Assembly (NCBI GenBank): GCA_017979445.1
Contig: CM030706.1
Location: forward strand, 29,956,330-30,020,329
Direction of reading: 5' to 3'
Length of the DNA: 64,000 bases
DNA from: Akebia trifoliata
Taxonomy: Eukaryota; Streptophyta; Magnoliopsida; Ranunculales; Lardizabalaceae
Position numbers and translations under genes: made by a program. The notes under the pieces were generated by a model that ran no database searches, had not been told where the DNA came from, and saw only the letters and a list, made by a program, of their open reading frames with translations. This document shows positions 1-11,281 of this stretch, piece by piece; the stretch's first letter is position 1, and each line of letters begins with the position of its first letter.

Positions 1-465
1 TGTTTTCCATAAACGAATTTAATCAAGGAATTCATTTTAAACTTATATGTTGGAATTTTCTAGACTGTCAACGATTTATTCCCGAAAATCGACTCTTCTG
101 GCCATGATGGAGGGATACGCGACTTTGGTCAGTCAAAAATTGTTTCAAATAAGTTTATAATTATTTATCTTTTTAAATTAGTTTTGAAAAACGTTAGCTC
201 AGATACCAATCTACTCAGGATCTTAAATCTTTCTTTCTTTTAGAATATAAAACTTACACGTTTTTTTTCTGTCAAAAATCTGATCCAAGGGTTCCTTTCC
301 TCAAATCTTAATTTTGAAACTTTAAAATTTTCTTCTCTGATTTTTACTAATAATTGATGATTTTCCCAATATTCTTCGTCTCTAGGTCTGTTTTGTCTTG
401 AATATGAAAGTTCCTTTTAAATTAAATCAGCTAAGTGAATTATAAGGAATTGATATCTTTCTTCG
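1..465 (-). mobile_element. EPRV copy A, leader and start of movement-protein region (inverted arm)
   Basis: This stretch is a diverged reverse complement of about 719-1171. Matching blocks include the primer-site region, here with a mutated tRNA-Met site (reverse complement reads TGGTATCTGAGCT), and the block that in copy B begins the movement-protein ORF. It is therefore the 5' part of a second endogenous pararetrovirus copy in opposite orientation, continuing beyond the left edge. No intact ORF is present. Identity to copy B is high by eye but was not computed. Confidence 0.8.
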
Positions 466-718
466 ATATTAAAATTATAACGAGGCATGAAATAAGACTT
501 ACAAATGTTATACTGAAATTACACACTGGAATTACACTCTGAAATATTATACTGAAATAATATACTGAAATTACAAAATTTAAAAAGAATATTAAAAGAG
601 ATTACCTAAATAATTCTTTTCTTTTGAAGGCCGGGTTTTTGAAGCTTTGAGATGAAGATGGATTGAAGGTTGATTGGAATAAGGTTTAAGGAAAAAAGTT
701 TTAGGAAAATTTTTCAAT
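466..718. other. Spacer between inverted EPRV arms
   Basis: AT-rich unpaired centre of the inverted repeat. Around 508-574 short phrases such as TATACTGAAATTACA recur several times. No gene or known element recognised. Confidence 0.6.
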
Positions 719-1104
719 GATGATATCAACTCCTTAGAGTTCACCTAGCTGATTTAATTTCAAAAGAACTTTCATATTCAAGACAAAACAGACCTAAATA
801 TGAAGAATATTGGGAAAATCATCAATTATTAGTAGAAACCAGATAAGAAAATTTTAAAGTTTCAAAATTAAGATTTGAGGAAAGGAACCATTGGATCAGA
901 TTTTTGACAGAAAAAGAACGTGTAGGTTTTAGATTCTAAAAGAAAGAAAGATTTAAGATCCTGAGTAGATTGGTATCAGAGCCAACGTTTTTCAAAACTA
1001 ATTTAAAAAGAGAAAGAATTATAAACTTATTTAAAAGAATTTTCGACTGACCAAAGTCGTGTATCCCTCCTTCATGGCCAGAAGAGCCGATTTTCGGGAA
1101 TAAA
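719..1104 (+). promoter_or_regulatory. EPRV copy B leader region
   Basis: Untranslated region upstream of the copy B polyprotein. It holds the tRNA-Met primer-binding site at 971-983 and pairs with the arm at 1-465. The first substantial ORF opens at 1105. No clear TATA box was found in this copy, so the viral promoter may be missing or altered here. Confidence 0.65.
971..983 (+). other. tRNA-Met primer-binding site of EPRV copy B
   Basis: TGGTATCAGAGCC matches the complement of the 3' end of plant initiator tRNA-Met, the usual minus-strand primer of Caulimoviridae. It precedes the movement-protein reading frame by about 120 bases, as expected. Confidence 0.85.
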
Positions 1105-2040
1105 TTGTTAACAGTCTGGAAAATTCCAACATATAAGTTTAAAATGAATTCCTTGATTAAATTCGTTTCTGGAAAATCTAGTTCAGATCCAGAAAATCCA
1201 GACGTCTTAAATATGGAAGAAAATTCAATAGTCGACATAGAATCCAGCCTACATAATTGGAATATCCCTATATTTCCTATCAAAAACATATACAAGAAAA
1301 GAAGTTTTATTACAAAAACAGATTATACAATAAAAGTCTGTGAACACCAAATAGTAGAATTATTTTCAAAAGATTCAATATTAAAACATCAATAGAAACA
1401 CAAGTTTCTACACATAGGATTAATCCAAGTAGGAATCAAACCATTAACCAGAATAGGTCTTAAAACCTCGGTATTATTGTGTTTAAGAGATAAAAGACAT
1501 TTAAATTTTTTAGATTCATTGTTAGGATTAGTTGAGTCAAGTCATTGTGATGGACCTATCTACTTTGACAGTTTTCCCAATTTCACAGTAGCATTAACAG
1601 ATCCAGGTATAATGAAAGTTTTAAATTTTTATATTCAAACTTCAGGATATAACATGATAACAGGATCTCAACCATTAGTTTTGGTATTTAGAATTGTCTA
1701 TAAAACCATGCCAACAACAATAAATCCAGGAACTTTAACCATAACCTATTTAGAAGGAGAAACTCTACTTTTATGAAGTAACATTTATAAATCAAACAAA
1801 TTAGTTCCTAAAAGAATTTCTTGGAATGATGTCCAATTACCAACAACTTGAAATTTAACAGGAGAAGGTCAATCACAAATACCAAAAAACAAATAACCTG
1901 AATCAATTATTCAATACCTAGATGAAAATATTGAAATTAATTTCCCAACATTCAAAAGATCAATTATATTAACAAACGAGACTACTTCTGTAACCACAAT
2001 ACCCTTATAAAATGATATTACCACATGAAGAATATCTACC
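1105..2040 (+). pseudogene. EPRV copy B movement-protein region (broken)
   Basis: Degenerate 30K-type movement protein, the viral protein that modifies plasmodesmata for cell-to-cell spread. An ORF runs 1105-1395, is closed by TAG, and the same product resumes after it. The core phrase IGLIQVGIKPLTRIGL, then a block with RDKRHLNFLDSLLG and FPNFTVALTDP (about 1407-1630), matches the corresponding block of copy C at 36621-36942. Further stops follow after 1774. In petuvirus- or florendovirus-like genomes this domain is the N-terminus of one long polyprotein, which fits the order here. It cannot make a complete protein. Confidence 0.75.
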
Positions 2041-4046
2041 AATAGAGCTTCTACAAGTAAATAATTAAAACTCAAAAGAGTAAAAAATGAAATAATACCA
2101 GTTCCATATTATCAAGACCCTAGGAAAATGAACCATACTCAACAATCTCTCAATTCATTTCCTACTTAGTCACAAATACAGGATGATTCACCACAGATAC
2201 ATGTAATAGAAAAATTTAAACCAAACATCCCACAAATAAAACTAGATTATCTTTTATCACAGAATAGGAAAGAGTTCGAAGAAAAATCAGAAAATTATCA
2301 ATAACAAGTTTGAGAATTTTATTATGAACATTTAAGTAAAATCAAAAAAGAAATTCCATTTTTCAATTGGTATTATAAGTATTTTAAGAAACCATTAAAC
2401 AAACAACAAGATGTCATAAAATCAAATCTTCGGGATGTTCCAAAAATAGGACAAGTAGAATCCTTTCATCCACATCCAATTAATGAGATAATAATTCTTG
2501 TTCACAAGGATATAGTTATAAGATCCCCTTATAAGTCAATAGAATTCAAAGACTTAGATAAATGTCCAACACTTAGAGACATGGACAATATAATGAAACA
2601 AAACAATTATACCAATAAGTATCTCAATTCTTCAGAAAACCAATTAATAAGAATAGAAAACATCTGTACAAAAACACAAATCCCGGAAGACACAATAAAA
2701 ACAAGTTCCTACCAAGAAAATAAAATCCTCATTTTTACTCCTTATGAAATACCAAAAAAATTAAGAATAGCCATTCTAGATAAACAAGAAATGCTACAAG
2801 AAATAAATGACAAACTTACAAAATTGAATATAGGTAATGGAAAAGAAATTACAATACTAAATCAGTTAGAAATAACAAAACTTAATAGTTTAAAGTCAGA
2901 AACAAGTTCTGAAGAACAAGAAGAAGAATTTAACGTAACTGATAAAGAATTTCAAAAACTTACCTTTCAATTCCAAGATGAAGTAAATATGGCAACAACC
3001 TCACATAAATCCAGATACAATAAACCAATGATACCCAATTACTACAAAAGATCAAGTCCAGTAGATATACAATACGAAGAAAGAAGTATGATGACATAAT
3101 CAGTTTAAGATGAAAAATCCCTTTATGAATGGAATGTAGATGGATTATCAGAGTATAACATTTTATCATTATTACAAGAAATGGCTATGGTATCTACTGC
3201 TGCACAACCATACGCCTCTGACCATCAAATAACCCAAAGACTAGTTTCAAGATTCACAAGATAGTTAAAAGGATGGTGGGATAATTACGTCACTCAAGAA
3301 CAAAGAACTTTTATTCTAACAAAAAATAAGACCACACAAGAAGGAATGACCATAAAAAAATGAACAATGACAAGATTTAGGAGATGCAGTAAATACCTTC
3401 ATTTATGCCATAATAAAATATTTTATAGGAGACCCAGATCATTATAGAGACAGGTTATCTGAATTATTGACTAATTTAAAATGTCAAAAACTTCCTGATT
3501 TTAGATGGTACAAAGATGTCTTCCTTACAAAAGTAATGCTTAGAACAGACTGTAACCAAAGTTTTTGAAAAGAAAAATTTATCTTGAGACTTCCTACATT
3601 ATTTGCAGAAAAAGTGAGAACAAAAATTAGGTCTCTTAACAATGGTAACATCCCATACAACGAACTCACATATGGACAAATCATTTGTTTCATCTATTTA
3701 GAAGGGTTAAAACTCTGTAATGACCTCCGACTCCAACATAAATTAAAACAAGATCGCTTCTCTAGTAGAAAAGAATTAGGTCAATTCTGTGAACAATGTG
3801 GACTTCCTCCACCTTTTGCTTCCTCACCCTTCAAAATCTCTAAACGTTCAAAACCTTTTCGCCCCCGATATACTAAATACAATAATAAATTTACACCAAA
3901 CCTCAAAAATAATATTATAAAAAGAAAACAAAGCCAAATAAAAAATATTTTGAACGTTCTCAAAAACAATATAGACAAACAAGAAAAATACCTATATGTT
4001 ACAAATGTGAAAAAATAGGACATTACAAAAACCGATATAAAGTGAA
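2041..4046 (+). pseudogene. EPRV copy B capsid region with degenerate zinc knuckle (broken)
   Basis: Coat-protein part of the pararetroviral polyprotein. The longest open pieces are 2581-3099 (172 residues, acidic, Lys/Glu/Asn-rich) and 3584-4018 (144 residues), separated by stops and frameshifts. Near the end is a basic tract and then a zinc knuckle at 3997-4038 reading CYKCEKIGHYKNRY in another frame: CX2CX4HX4 with the final Cys replaced by Tyr. Family knowledge: the capsid binds the pregenomic RNA through this knuckle. The order MP-CP-protease is kept. Gene order and motifs make the call good; exact domain limits are inferred. Confidence 0.7.
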
Positions 4047-4656
4047 ATAAAAAATAAATGAATTAGAAATAGATGAAAATCTAAAAACACAATTATTTAA
4101 CTTAATAATCAATTCAGACTATTCAAGTAGTAACATAAATGAAAAGTCAGATATACTACAAAGTTCTAGTGATAATAATGAAGAAAAATTTAAGGAAATA
4201 GATAAATCAATATAATTTTGTAATACTACATGTAGATGTAAATCAATAAATACTTTAACAAGAGAACAAAAAATATTATTCGACTATATAGACAAAATAG
4301 AAAATCCAGAATTATAAAAATGATACATTTTACAATTAAAGAATACAATAAAAAAGAAAGAGTTAATGATCAAAGATATCCCAGGTTATAGTCTGCAAAA
4401 AGTATTTAAAAATTTTGAAAAATCACAAGGAAAAGAAATAACAATTCAAGATCTACAAAGAAAATAAACTAAATAAAAGAAGAAATCCAAATATTACACA
4501 TAATAAATAAAGGACAACAAGAATAAATAGATATACTAAATTTCAACAAATTCAAATAAAAAGAAGTTTCAGAAGAAGAAAATTATATACAAATAATAAA
4601 TAAAGTTCAATAAAAAATGATTTATTAATGTTCAATTAGTAATTAACAAAGAATTC
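4047..4656 (+). pseudogene. EPRV copy B capsid-protease linker (broken)
   Basis: AT-rich remnant of the polyprotein between the zinc knuckle and protease. Translation shows acidic Ser/Asn/Glu-rich stretches with many stops and no recognised domain. The minus-strand copy E (27135-29080) has a matching segment, which confirms it as viral coding sequence. Confidence 0.55.
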
Positions 4657-4959
4657 ATGATAACAATCGTGACCTTAGTTAATTCGGGAGCAGATCTAAA
4701 TTATATACAAAAAGGTATTATCCCGACCAAATATTTTGAAAAAACCACAGAAGGAATATCTACAGCAGATGGATCAAGTTTAAAAGTAAAATACAAACTC
4801 TCAGATGTACATGTCTGTAACCAAGGAATATGTATAAATACTCATTTTATACTAGTAAAAATTTTGAAAAAGTTCGTTATCCTTAACACACCATTCATAG
4901 CATTAATACAACATTTCACAGTAGACCCTACAGGTATTAAATGCAAATTATTAGAATAA
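4657..4959 (+). pseudogene. EPRV copy B aspartic protease, catalytic Asp lost
   Basis: A 100-residue ORF aligned with the retropepsin domain of copy C (32491-32897). The active-site phrase reads LVNSGADLN where copy C has LIDSGANLN, so the catalytic Asp of the D-S/T-G-A motif has become Asn and this copy should be inactive. The domain would cleave the viral polyprotein. It lies between the capsid and RT regions as expected. A partial duplicate of its second half lies at 26706-27105. Confidence 0.75.
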
Positions 4960-5238
4960 AAAGTACAGTTCAAATTTATACAAGAACCCTAAGAAAGATA
5001 ATTAGATATAATAAAAAATAAAGTCATAAAAAATACGGTTAACCTGGTAACCAGAAAAGAAAAACAATTAAAATTTCTAAAACAAGAAATAAAATTTTTA
5101 AAAATAGAAGAGCAATTAAATAATCCAAGTCTTAAAGTCAAAATTTAAAAGTTCGGAAAAAACCTAGAAAAGGAAGTCTGCTCTAATCTACCTAATGCAT
5201 TTTGGCATATGAAAAGACATGAAATTAGTCTTCCTTAT
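4960..5238 (+). pseudogene. EPRV copy B protease-RT junction, cut by retrotransposon
   Basis: Remainder of the polyprotein between protease and RT. The last segment, after about 5180, carries the conserved phrase NAFWHMKRHEISLPY just before the break. The frame stops at the Ogre-like insertion and resumes at 24223. The same NAFWH block ends the duplicated fragment near 27105, which supports the assignment. Confidence 0.75.
5234..5238. repeat. Target site duplication (left) CTTAT
   Basis: CTTAT precedes the TG of the left LTR and is repeated exactly after the CA of the right LTR at 24218-24222. A 5-bp duplication is usual for plant LTR retrotransposons and fixes both element ends. Confidence 0.95.
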
Positions 5239-7273
5239 TGTAGACACGTGATTTCGTCATTATGACGACCACATCTACGATGGTTTGGAGTCGCCACCAT
5301 TCATGTTGTAAGTGGGTGTGAATGGTCACCCGATGTACATTTTAAAAAATTACCATTTTGGGCTCATAGTGACTCATAATGGATAAGGATAAATCAACCC
5401 TTGAGATTCGGGTAAGCGGCTCGGTTAGAGAAAAGGGAAGGTGTTAGGCACCCTTTTCTCCCCACTAAATAGTGGTAACCTCAACTCAACTCGATCATTT
5501 GATTTAAGAAAATACGAAAAATAAAGTGCCACGTGTGTGCATTTGTACCCTAAATAGGGATTTACTTTCAGCTTGATTATACAATCATCCCATTAAAGGG
5601 GATGATCCTTATAAACCTATGCCTTGAGGACCATTCATCCCAAAAATAAAATTAAAGAGAAGGAGGGGGATAATAGAAGAGGAAGGAGGAGAGGGTAGAG
5701 AAGAAGAGAGGGGGTGGTATACTTTGAACCCACCTTGATGCTTCGATATTTTCTTTTCTTTTCTTTTTTTTTCTTCTTCTTTGAATCTTCTTGAGTTCTT
5801 AGTGATTTAGGAAAATGTAACTTTTTGTATGATTGAAAGAGTAGAGAAAAGATGATGAGAGAGATTAGTTGAGTATAATAATTTTTTTGTGAGACTTGGG
5901 GGAGAGAATTGGTAGTATTTTTTTAGTAAGAGTGGGAGGGAAGAATTTTGTAGTGAAAAGTTGGGGGAATTTTTGGGAAGAGGATGAGGGTATTTATAAA
6001 TGTTGAGGAGTTTTTTTAGGGGTAAAGTTGGATGAAATAAAGAAAAATGATAGAATGATTATAAGTTTGAGAAAGAAATGAGTGTAATTTAGAGAAGATT
6101 GGAGGGTATTTAGGGAAGGGGGGTTAAATGGGTGAGTTTTGACCCAAATGGTTTGGATCCTACCCAACCCATTTGGGTGGAGTGTTTGGTGAGTTGAGTT
6201 TAAGATGGTGGTTGTGATTAAATGGTATTTGGTTTAAGAGAATGGAGGATTTAAATAGGTGGTTGATGATATTTTGGGAGGGTGAGGGAGATGATGCCAT
6301 GTGTCAAAGTGGGTGGAAATGAAGGGTTGAGATAAGTTGATGGGAGAGGTTGAGTGTTTGACTTGAGAGGATGGTATAGGTTTAGGTTGTAGATGTGGGT
6401 TTTGTAGGAATGATGAGGGAAGATTAGGGGAGGTATAGGTTAGGGGTGTGAGTAGATGTGTTTGATTTGAGAGAAAAGGTGATGGGTTGATGTGTGGGTA
6501 GATGAGGTTTAAATAAAATTAATGGGATAGGTAGTTGGATGTGGAAGGTGAGATGGGGTGATGACATGTGTCATATTTGATTATCAATATAGTGATTGGT
6601 TGATGTGGGTAGTGGTTGATGGGTTAGGGTTGTGGGTTGGATAATGAATTAGATATGAATAGTGGTTTGTAGGCTTTGTAGTGTTGGGCTTGGATTTTAG
6701 AAATGGTTTTGGATTTTAGGGATTGGTTGAGGGTTATTTTGGAATGGATTTTGAGGGTATAGGTTGGTTTTAGATTTTAGGTGATGTGGGATTGATTTTA
6801 GGTTAGGGGTAAGGTGAGAAATTGATTTAGGAAAGTGTTGAGGGCTTGTGGGCCTTAGGTGGGCCTATGGTTTTTGCGGATTCGAAGGCGAAGCGGTGAT
6901 AGTAGAGAAAGGGTAGGCATCTCAAGTCTCACATTTTTTTAATTTATTAATTTTTTTGAGATTTTTGAATTCATTGAATTAATCAAAATGTCACGTGTTG
7001 GAAAATCAGGCTTTTTAGGCCCATTGGTGAATTTTATCGAAAATTTGGCGTTTTTGATTTTGGAAGCGGAGCGGTGAATATTGGGAAAGCGTAAGGTAGG
7101 TCGAGTCCTTTTGGTGGGCCTCCTAAACCATTGAGAGGTCTTAGGGGCCTCGGTTTGGTCAAAATGTCACTTTTCAATGACTTGGCTCTTAAGGCCCGTT
7201 GGCCCATTTATTTGAAAAATCGATATTTTTGGGCCCTTTTGAGTAGTGGCCCGTTCAAATTGAGGTGTCTACA
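5239..7273 (-). repeat. Left LTR (3' LTR of the Ogre-like element)
   Basis: 2035-bp repeat beginning TGTAGACACGTG and ending GTGTCTACA. It matches 22226-24217 along its length with small indels, for example an extra CTTTTCTTTT near 5752 and a segment near 6798 absent from the other copy. It contains purine-rich GGGTTGAGTTTG-like low-complexity stretches but no coding region. Confidence 0.95.
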
Positions 7274-7654
7274 ACTGTCATTCTTTGCAGGAATTGCATG
7301 CAAAGAATAAATTAAATCCCTATTTGTATGGGCCAGAAAAATTCTGTAAAAACGCGATCTTGAATTATCGATTGTATTGAAGATTTTTGTGGAAAATGGC
7401 TACTCAAGCACGGGGTCTGACAGAGTTTTACCTTATTAATTTCTTGATCTCGATGGAGCAGAGCTCGTGTGAGATCTTGGGTTTTGATGAGTTTAGAAAT
7501 TCAGATATTTCTTCAGTCGCGTTTTAACAAATCAGAATTGAGTGCAACTCGAAAGGTTTTTTGGAGTTTTTTTTTTTTTTAAATCCCTCTTCATTGCCTT
7601 CTTTTGTTGATTTTGCCATATTTCTATCATAAGTTTACCTTCCCAATTCATGCA
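7274..7654 (-). other. Ogre-like element 3' untranslated segment with candidate polypurine tract
   Basis: Non-coding stretch between the captured gene fragment and the 3' LTR. On the minus strand the bases next to the LTR read GCAAAGAATGACAGT, a candidate polypurine tract with interruptions. A run of 14 A on the minus strand (7567-7580) lies about 75 bases past the end of the captured coding similarity and may be a relic poly(A) tail. Nothing else recognised. Confidence 0.5.
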
Positions 7655-8560
7655 TTGTCCCTTGTAATGATACCCTTGATCCTTTCAATGGTGTAAACAC
7701 TGAGGTTGTTTTAGCAGTCGCTACAAATCCAAGAGAGAGTTTTGCAGTTGGAACCGAATCGACCAATATCTGGAATGCGACAGTCAATAGAAATCCACCA
7801 GACCCGACTTCAGTAATTCTACCTCTATTTACTGTTACCCATCGGGTAGTATAGCAAAACCAAGGAGAAGGAGTGCTACACAGTCTGGATCTCCCCCATT
7901 TAGAATCACGTTCATTGCGACAATATCAACAGAAGCATAGATTACGAAAGAACCCGTTGTATTGGTGCTACTCTCTTGTAATATCAACATGTTGCTCTGG
8001 CTGGAATTTAAATTATTAACTCGCAGTAGAGAGACACAGTTACCAAGGTCTCTGCCATTAGTAATATGTGTTATTTCTTCAACAACACCGCCATTAGAAA
8101 GAATGTCTTACTCACTTCTAAAGTTCTTATCATAAAGGAAATTGAAAACTCTTTTGGTGGGACTTGAAATTCTGTTGTCATCACTTGAAGGGCTCCTTTA
8201 TAGTTTTCTGCTAGCTTGTTGATACGACCTCAAGAGTCGTTGCTTTTGAAACAATGCTAGAAAACACGGTGGACCACTGATTCACATCTATAAAGATCTC
8301 AACAAGGTTAATATGATTCATGATAACAATGGTAGTTTCTCGAGAAGCTTCTAACTTCAATCCAAATGGTTCTGGTCCAATTTCCCTCGGGAATGTTTGC
8401 ATGTACTCATTTTCACTTAGAATCTCATAAGCATGATCAAGACTATGCACTCACAATGGTTTTCTTAGTTGGGCCATTCTTATAAACTCTTTCATTGTTG
8501 CAACTACGAGTTCGATGATCAATGGTTTATCCGCCTCAGTAGGCCCGGAAAGTGATCTCA
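7655..8560 (-). pseudogene. Captured HD-ZIP class IV (HDG/ANL2-like) transcription factor fragment
   Basis: Minus-strand translation follows the START and C-terminal regions of HD-ZIP IV proteins, plant epidermal regulators. Seen in order: GPTEADKPLIIELVVATMKE, EYMQTFPREIGPEPFGLKLE, EASRETTIVIMNHINLVEIF, NYKGALQVMTTEFQV, then after a jump [50 protein letters not shown] and [20 protein letters not shown]. The 240-base ORF at 8211-8450 is only part of it. Homeodomain and leucine zipper are absent. About 150 residues are missing between TEFQV and PPKRV, and frameshifts and stops occur, so it makes no functional factor. It sits inside the retrotransposon between integrase and 3' LTR, in the element's sense, so it was captured by it. 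The family is recognised from memory; the phrases are read directly. Confidence 0.85.
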
Positions 8561-10139
8561 GGAGGGGTTCATTTGGGGTCCCTGCTTCGATGCCCTTTGT
8601 GTCTTGTCTAGTAAGTCATGATGCTTCGGACACTGAAAAAGTGATGATGAGTCAGGCTGCCAGGATCCGTGCTTTGAAGGAACACCTTGACTCTTTTTTC
8701 ATGATGTTTGATTGACGGCGTTGTATTAACTCTTTTTGTATTTTCTTTTCATTACAAAATTTTGAAAAATTAATGCAAAGAAAATAGGTTTTGTACTTAT
8801 TTGGTCTTAGGTGTATCTAATGCTTTGAAAACTTGAAGTTTGGATAAGTCCTAGAATCTTCATCATCGGCCAAAATAGTAGTTTTTCTTTTTTGAAATTT
8901 TATGAAATATCTTTATCAAATGAGTACGATAAATTCAGAGTTTGTAAAATCTTTGGTTGCGACGATCTTGGTGTTTTTGCCAACCACAGAGGATATAAAC
9001 GTCAATTACTCTTTTGATTCCTTTAAAGTCATTCCCAGTGCCCTGGTATTGGAAGACTATTATCTGTTTGGGTCTCGGAGTTTTTGAAAGATTTTGCCGT
9101 TCACAGTTTATACTCTTGCGAGCCAGGAGTTGTTTTTTTTTTTTTTTTTTTTTAACCTTTATTGCCCCTGATGCCAATTACGATTTTCATCAGACCCGTT
9201 TCCACATTTTTGCGCATCAACGTCCTTTTTAGAATTTTCATCCTGCCAGTGGTTTTGATCTTGCTATAGTCTGATTCTTTTACTCATAGAGCCCTTTCAG
9301 ATTTTCACTATGCCCTTTCAGACTATGCTTGTATTTTTTCTAGATTTTTTATTACAATTATGCTCGGAGTCTCCGTGTCTTTGTGGCTTGGTGACTCAAG
9401 TTGAGCTGCAAGATCGACGATTCTACTCTTGTAGTGGCACTTTTTCTTGAGTAATAGATCTAGATTCCTTTCTCGAGTTTGCTGACGACTATTCGTGGTT
9501 CGGCAACTCAAGTTGAGCCGCGAGATCGACTACTCTACACTTCGAGTACTCTTTTTTTTCGAATATCCGATCTGGATTCCCCTCTCGAGTCTTCTAACGA
9601 CTAACAAGACTTTGAGGTCCGGACCAAGTTGCAAGATCATTGGTGCTGCCACTGTCGTTATGTTGCCCTAGAACATTTCCTGATCAAAAAGGACTTTAAA
9701 TGGGATGAAACGTTGGCTTGGGCTAATGGTAGTGGAAGGATACAAAAGGTTAAGGTCTAGTTTTGTCTGGAGTGGTTTAGACATGGGGCTCGGTTATTTT
9801 TGTCTCAAAAAAGTGATCTATGTCTCCTTTCAGCGTCTCTCGAACTGGAGATTTAGGTCGAGCTTAGATCAAGTGTCCGAGTTTCTGACTTTTTTGATTT
9901 TTTTGTATTTTTAGCCGTTCACAGTTTATCCTCATGCGGGCCAGGAGTATTTTGATGTTTTGATCCTTCTGATTTTCTTTTCTTTTGTCTTTTTTTTTTT
10001 TTTTTTTTTAGTGTTGACTTGCCCCAGTCTTAGGTTAAGAAATGAACGTGATGGCTCAAAAGGGTTGAGCAAGGTTGATAGTTGGTTTAGAATAGAAAAG
10101 ATGGTTTTTCGTCGTCTCAGGATCTGTTTTAGGCGTAGT
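8561..10139. other. Ogre-like element variable 3' region
   Basis: No intact gene. It lies between the integrase end and the captured fragment and contains diverged repeats. The block around GCCGTTCACAGTTTAT at 9098-9135 recurs at 9912-9950, each soon followed by a T run (9133-9152 and about 9988-10009), and a ~126-bp unit is duplicated at 9380-9630. Tat elements are known for hypervariable repeat-rich 3' regions. Short ORFs here on both strands are not convincing. Confidence 0.55.
9380..9630 (-). repeat. Diverged ~126-bp tandem duplication
   Basis: Two adjacent units share CAAGTTGAGC(T/C)GC(A/G)AGATCGAC, a TCTACTCTT/TCTACACTT block, (T/C)TGGATTCC and CTCGAGT. On the minus strand both units encode a similar peptide with VDLAAQLE and REGNPD/RERNLD phrases, so it may be a decayed coding repeat. 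Function unknown. Confidence 0.55.
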
Positions 10140-11275
10140 ATTTCTTGACATTGTCAGCGTTGATCGGTTTGCGGGAAGAGTTGTCCGTCCATTTCTGTGA
10201 GAATCAGGGCTCCCCCCGTCATTACCTTCTGCATGATGAATGGTCCCTCATAGTTCGGTCTGAACTTTCCTCTAGCGTCTTCTTGGATTGGCAGAATCTT
10301 CTTGAAGACCAGGTCTCCTAGCGAGAAATCCCTAAGCTTAACTTTATTGTTATAGGCACGAGCTATTCGTCGTTGATAGATCTATCCATGGAAAATGACC
10401 GCAAGGCGTTTCTCTTCAATCAGATTCAGCTGATCAAACCGAGCTTGAATCCATTCAGTTTCATCTAACTCTGTTTCTTTTAAGATTCGGAGGGAGGGAA
10501 TGTCAACCTCTACGGGTAAGACTGTTTCCATTCCGTAGACCAATGAATACGGAGTTGCCCCAGTCGAAGTTCTGAAAGAGGTTCGGTAGGCGTGTAGTGC
10601 AAATGGCAACATGTCGTGCCAATCTTTGTATGTAACTTCCATCTTCTCGATTATTTTCTTGATGTTCTTGTTGGCTGCCTCGACTGCTCCATTCATCTTA
10701 GGTCTGTAGGGTACAGAGTTGTGATGAGTGATCTAGAAGTCTTCGCACATTTTGATCATATCTTTGTTCTTGAAGTTCTTGACATTGTCAGTTACCAATC
10801 CGCTTGGAAGTCCATACCTGCAAATGATGTTATTCTTGACAAACTTCATGACGTTGTTTTTGGTGACATTGGCATATGATGCAACTTCTACTCATTTTGT
10901 GAAGTAATCGATAGTGACAAGGATGAAACGATGCCCGTTTGCAACTTTTGGCGAGATCTGCCCCATGACGTCCATGTCCCAGAGTGAGAAGGGCCAATGA
11001 GTGGTCATATTATGTAGTTCTGAAGGTGAGGCATAAATCTTATTGGCGTAGATCTGACATAGATGGCATTTGCGGACGTGCTGATAGCAGTCACTCTCCA
11101 TTGTCGACCAATAATATCTCATTCTCATGATCTTCTTGGCCAGCATGTGACCATTCATGTGTGGCCCACAGACTCCCCCATGTACAGTCTCAATTAGTCG
11201 TTTTGCTTCTGTTTCTGCTACACACCTAAGTAAGATCTCATGGTGCGACTTCTTGTACAGAATACCATTGCTCAA
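10140..11275 (-). pseudogene. Ogre-like integrase (broken)
   Basis: Integrase of the element, which joins retroviral cDNA to host DNA. The ORF at 10892-11275 has the HHCC zinc region (HGGVCGPH..., then CHLCQ) and the start of the catalytic core with the first Asp in LWDMDVMGQ. It stops at TAG-type breaks near 10891, and the frame continues through VTDNVKNF (second Asp) to NGAVEAANK (Glu) in the ORF 10382-10696. The DDE triad is therefore still recognisable across the breaks. Further C-terminal sequence with a GALILTEMDG phrase ends near 10140. It follows RNase H, confirming Ty3/gypsy order. Confidence 0.88.
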
Positions 11276-11281
11276 GAAAAA

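Noticed and set aside
8515..8715. Plus-strand ORF of 66 residues
   Set aside because: It lies opposite the start of the captured HD-ZIP IV fragment and shows no family phrases that I recognise.
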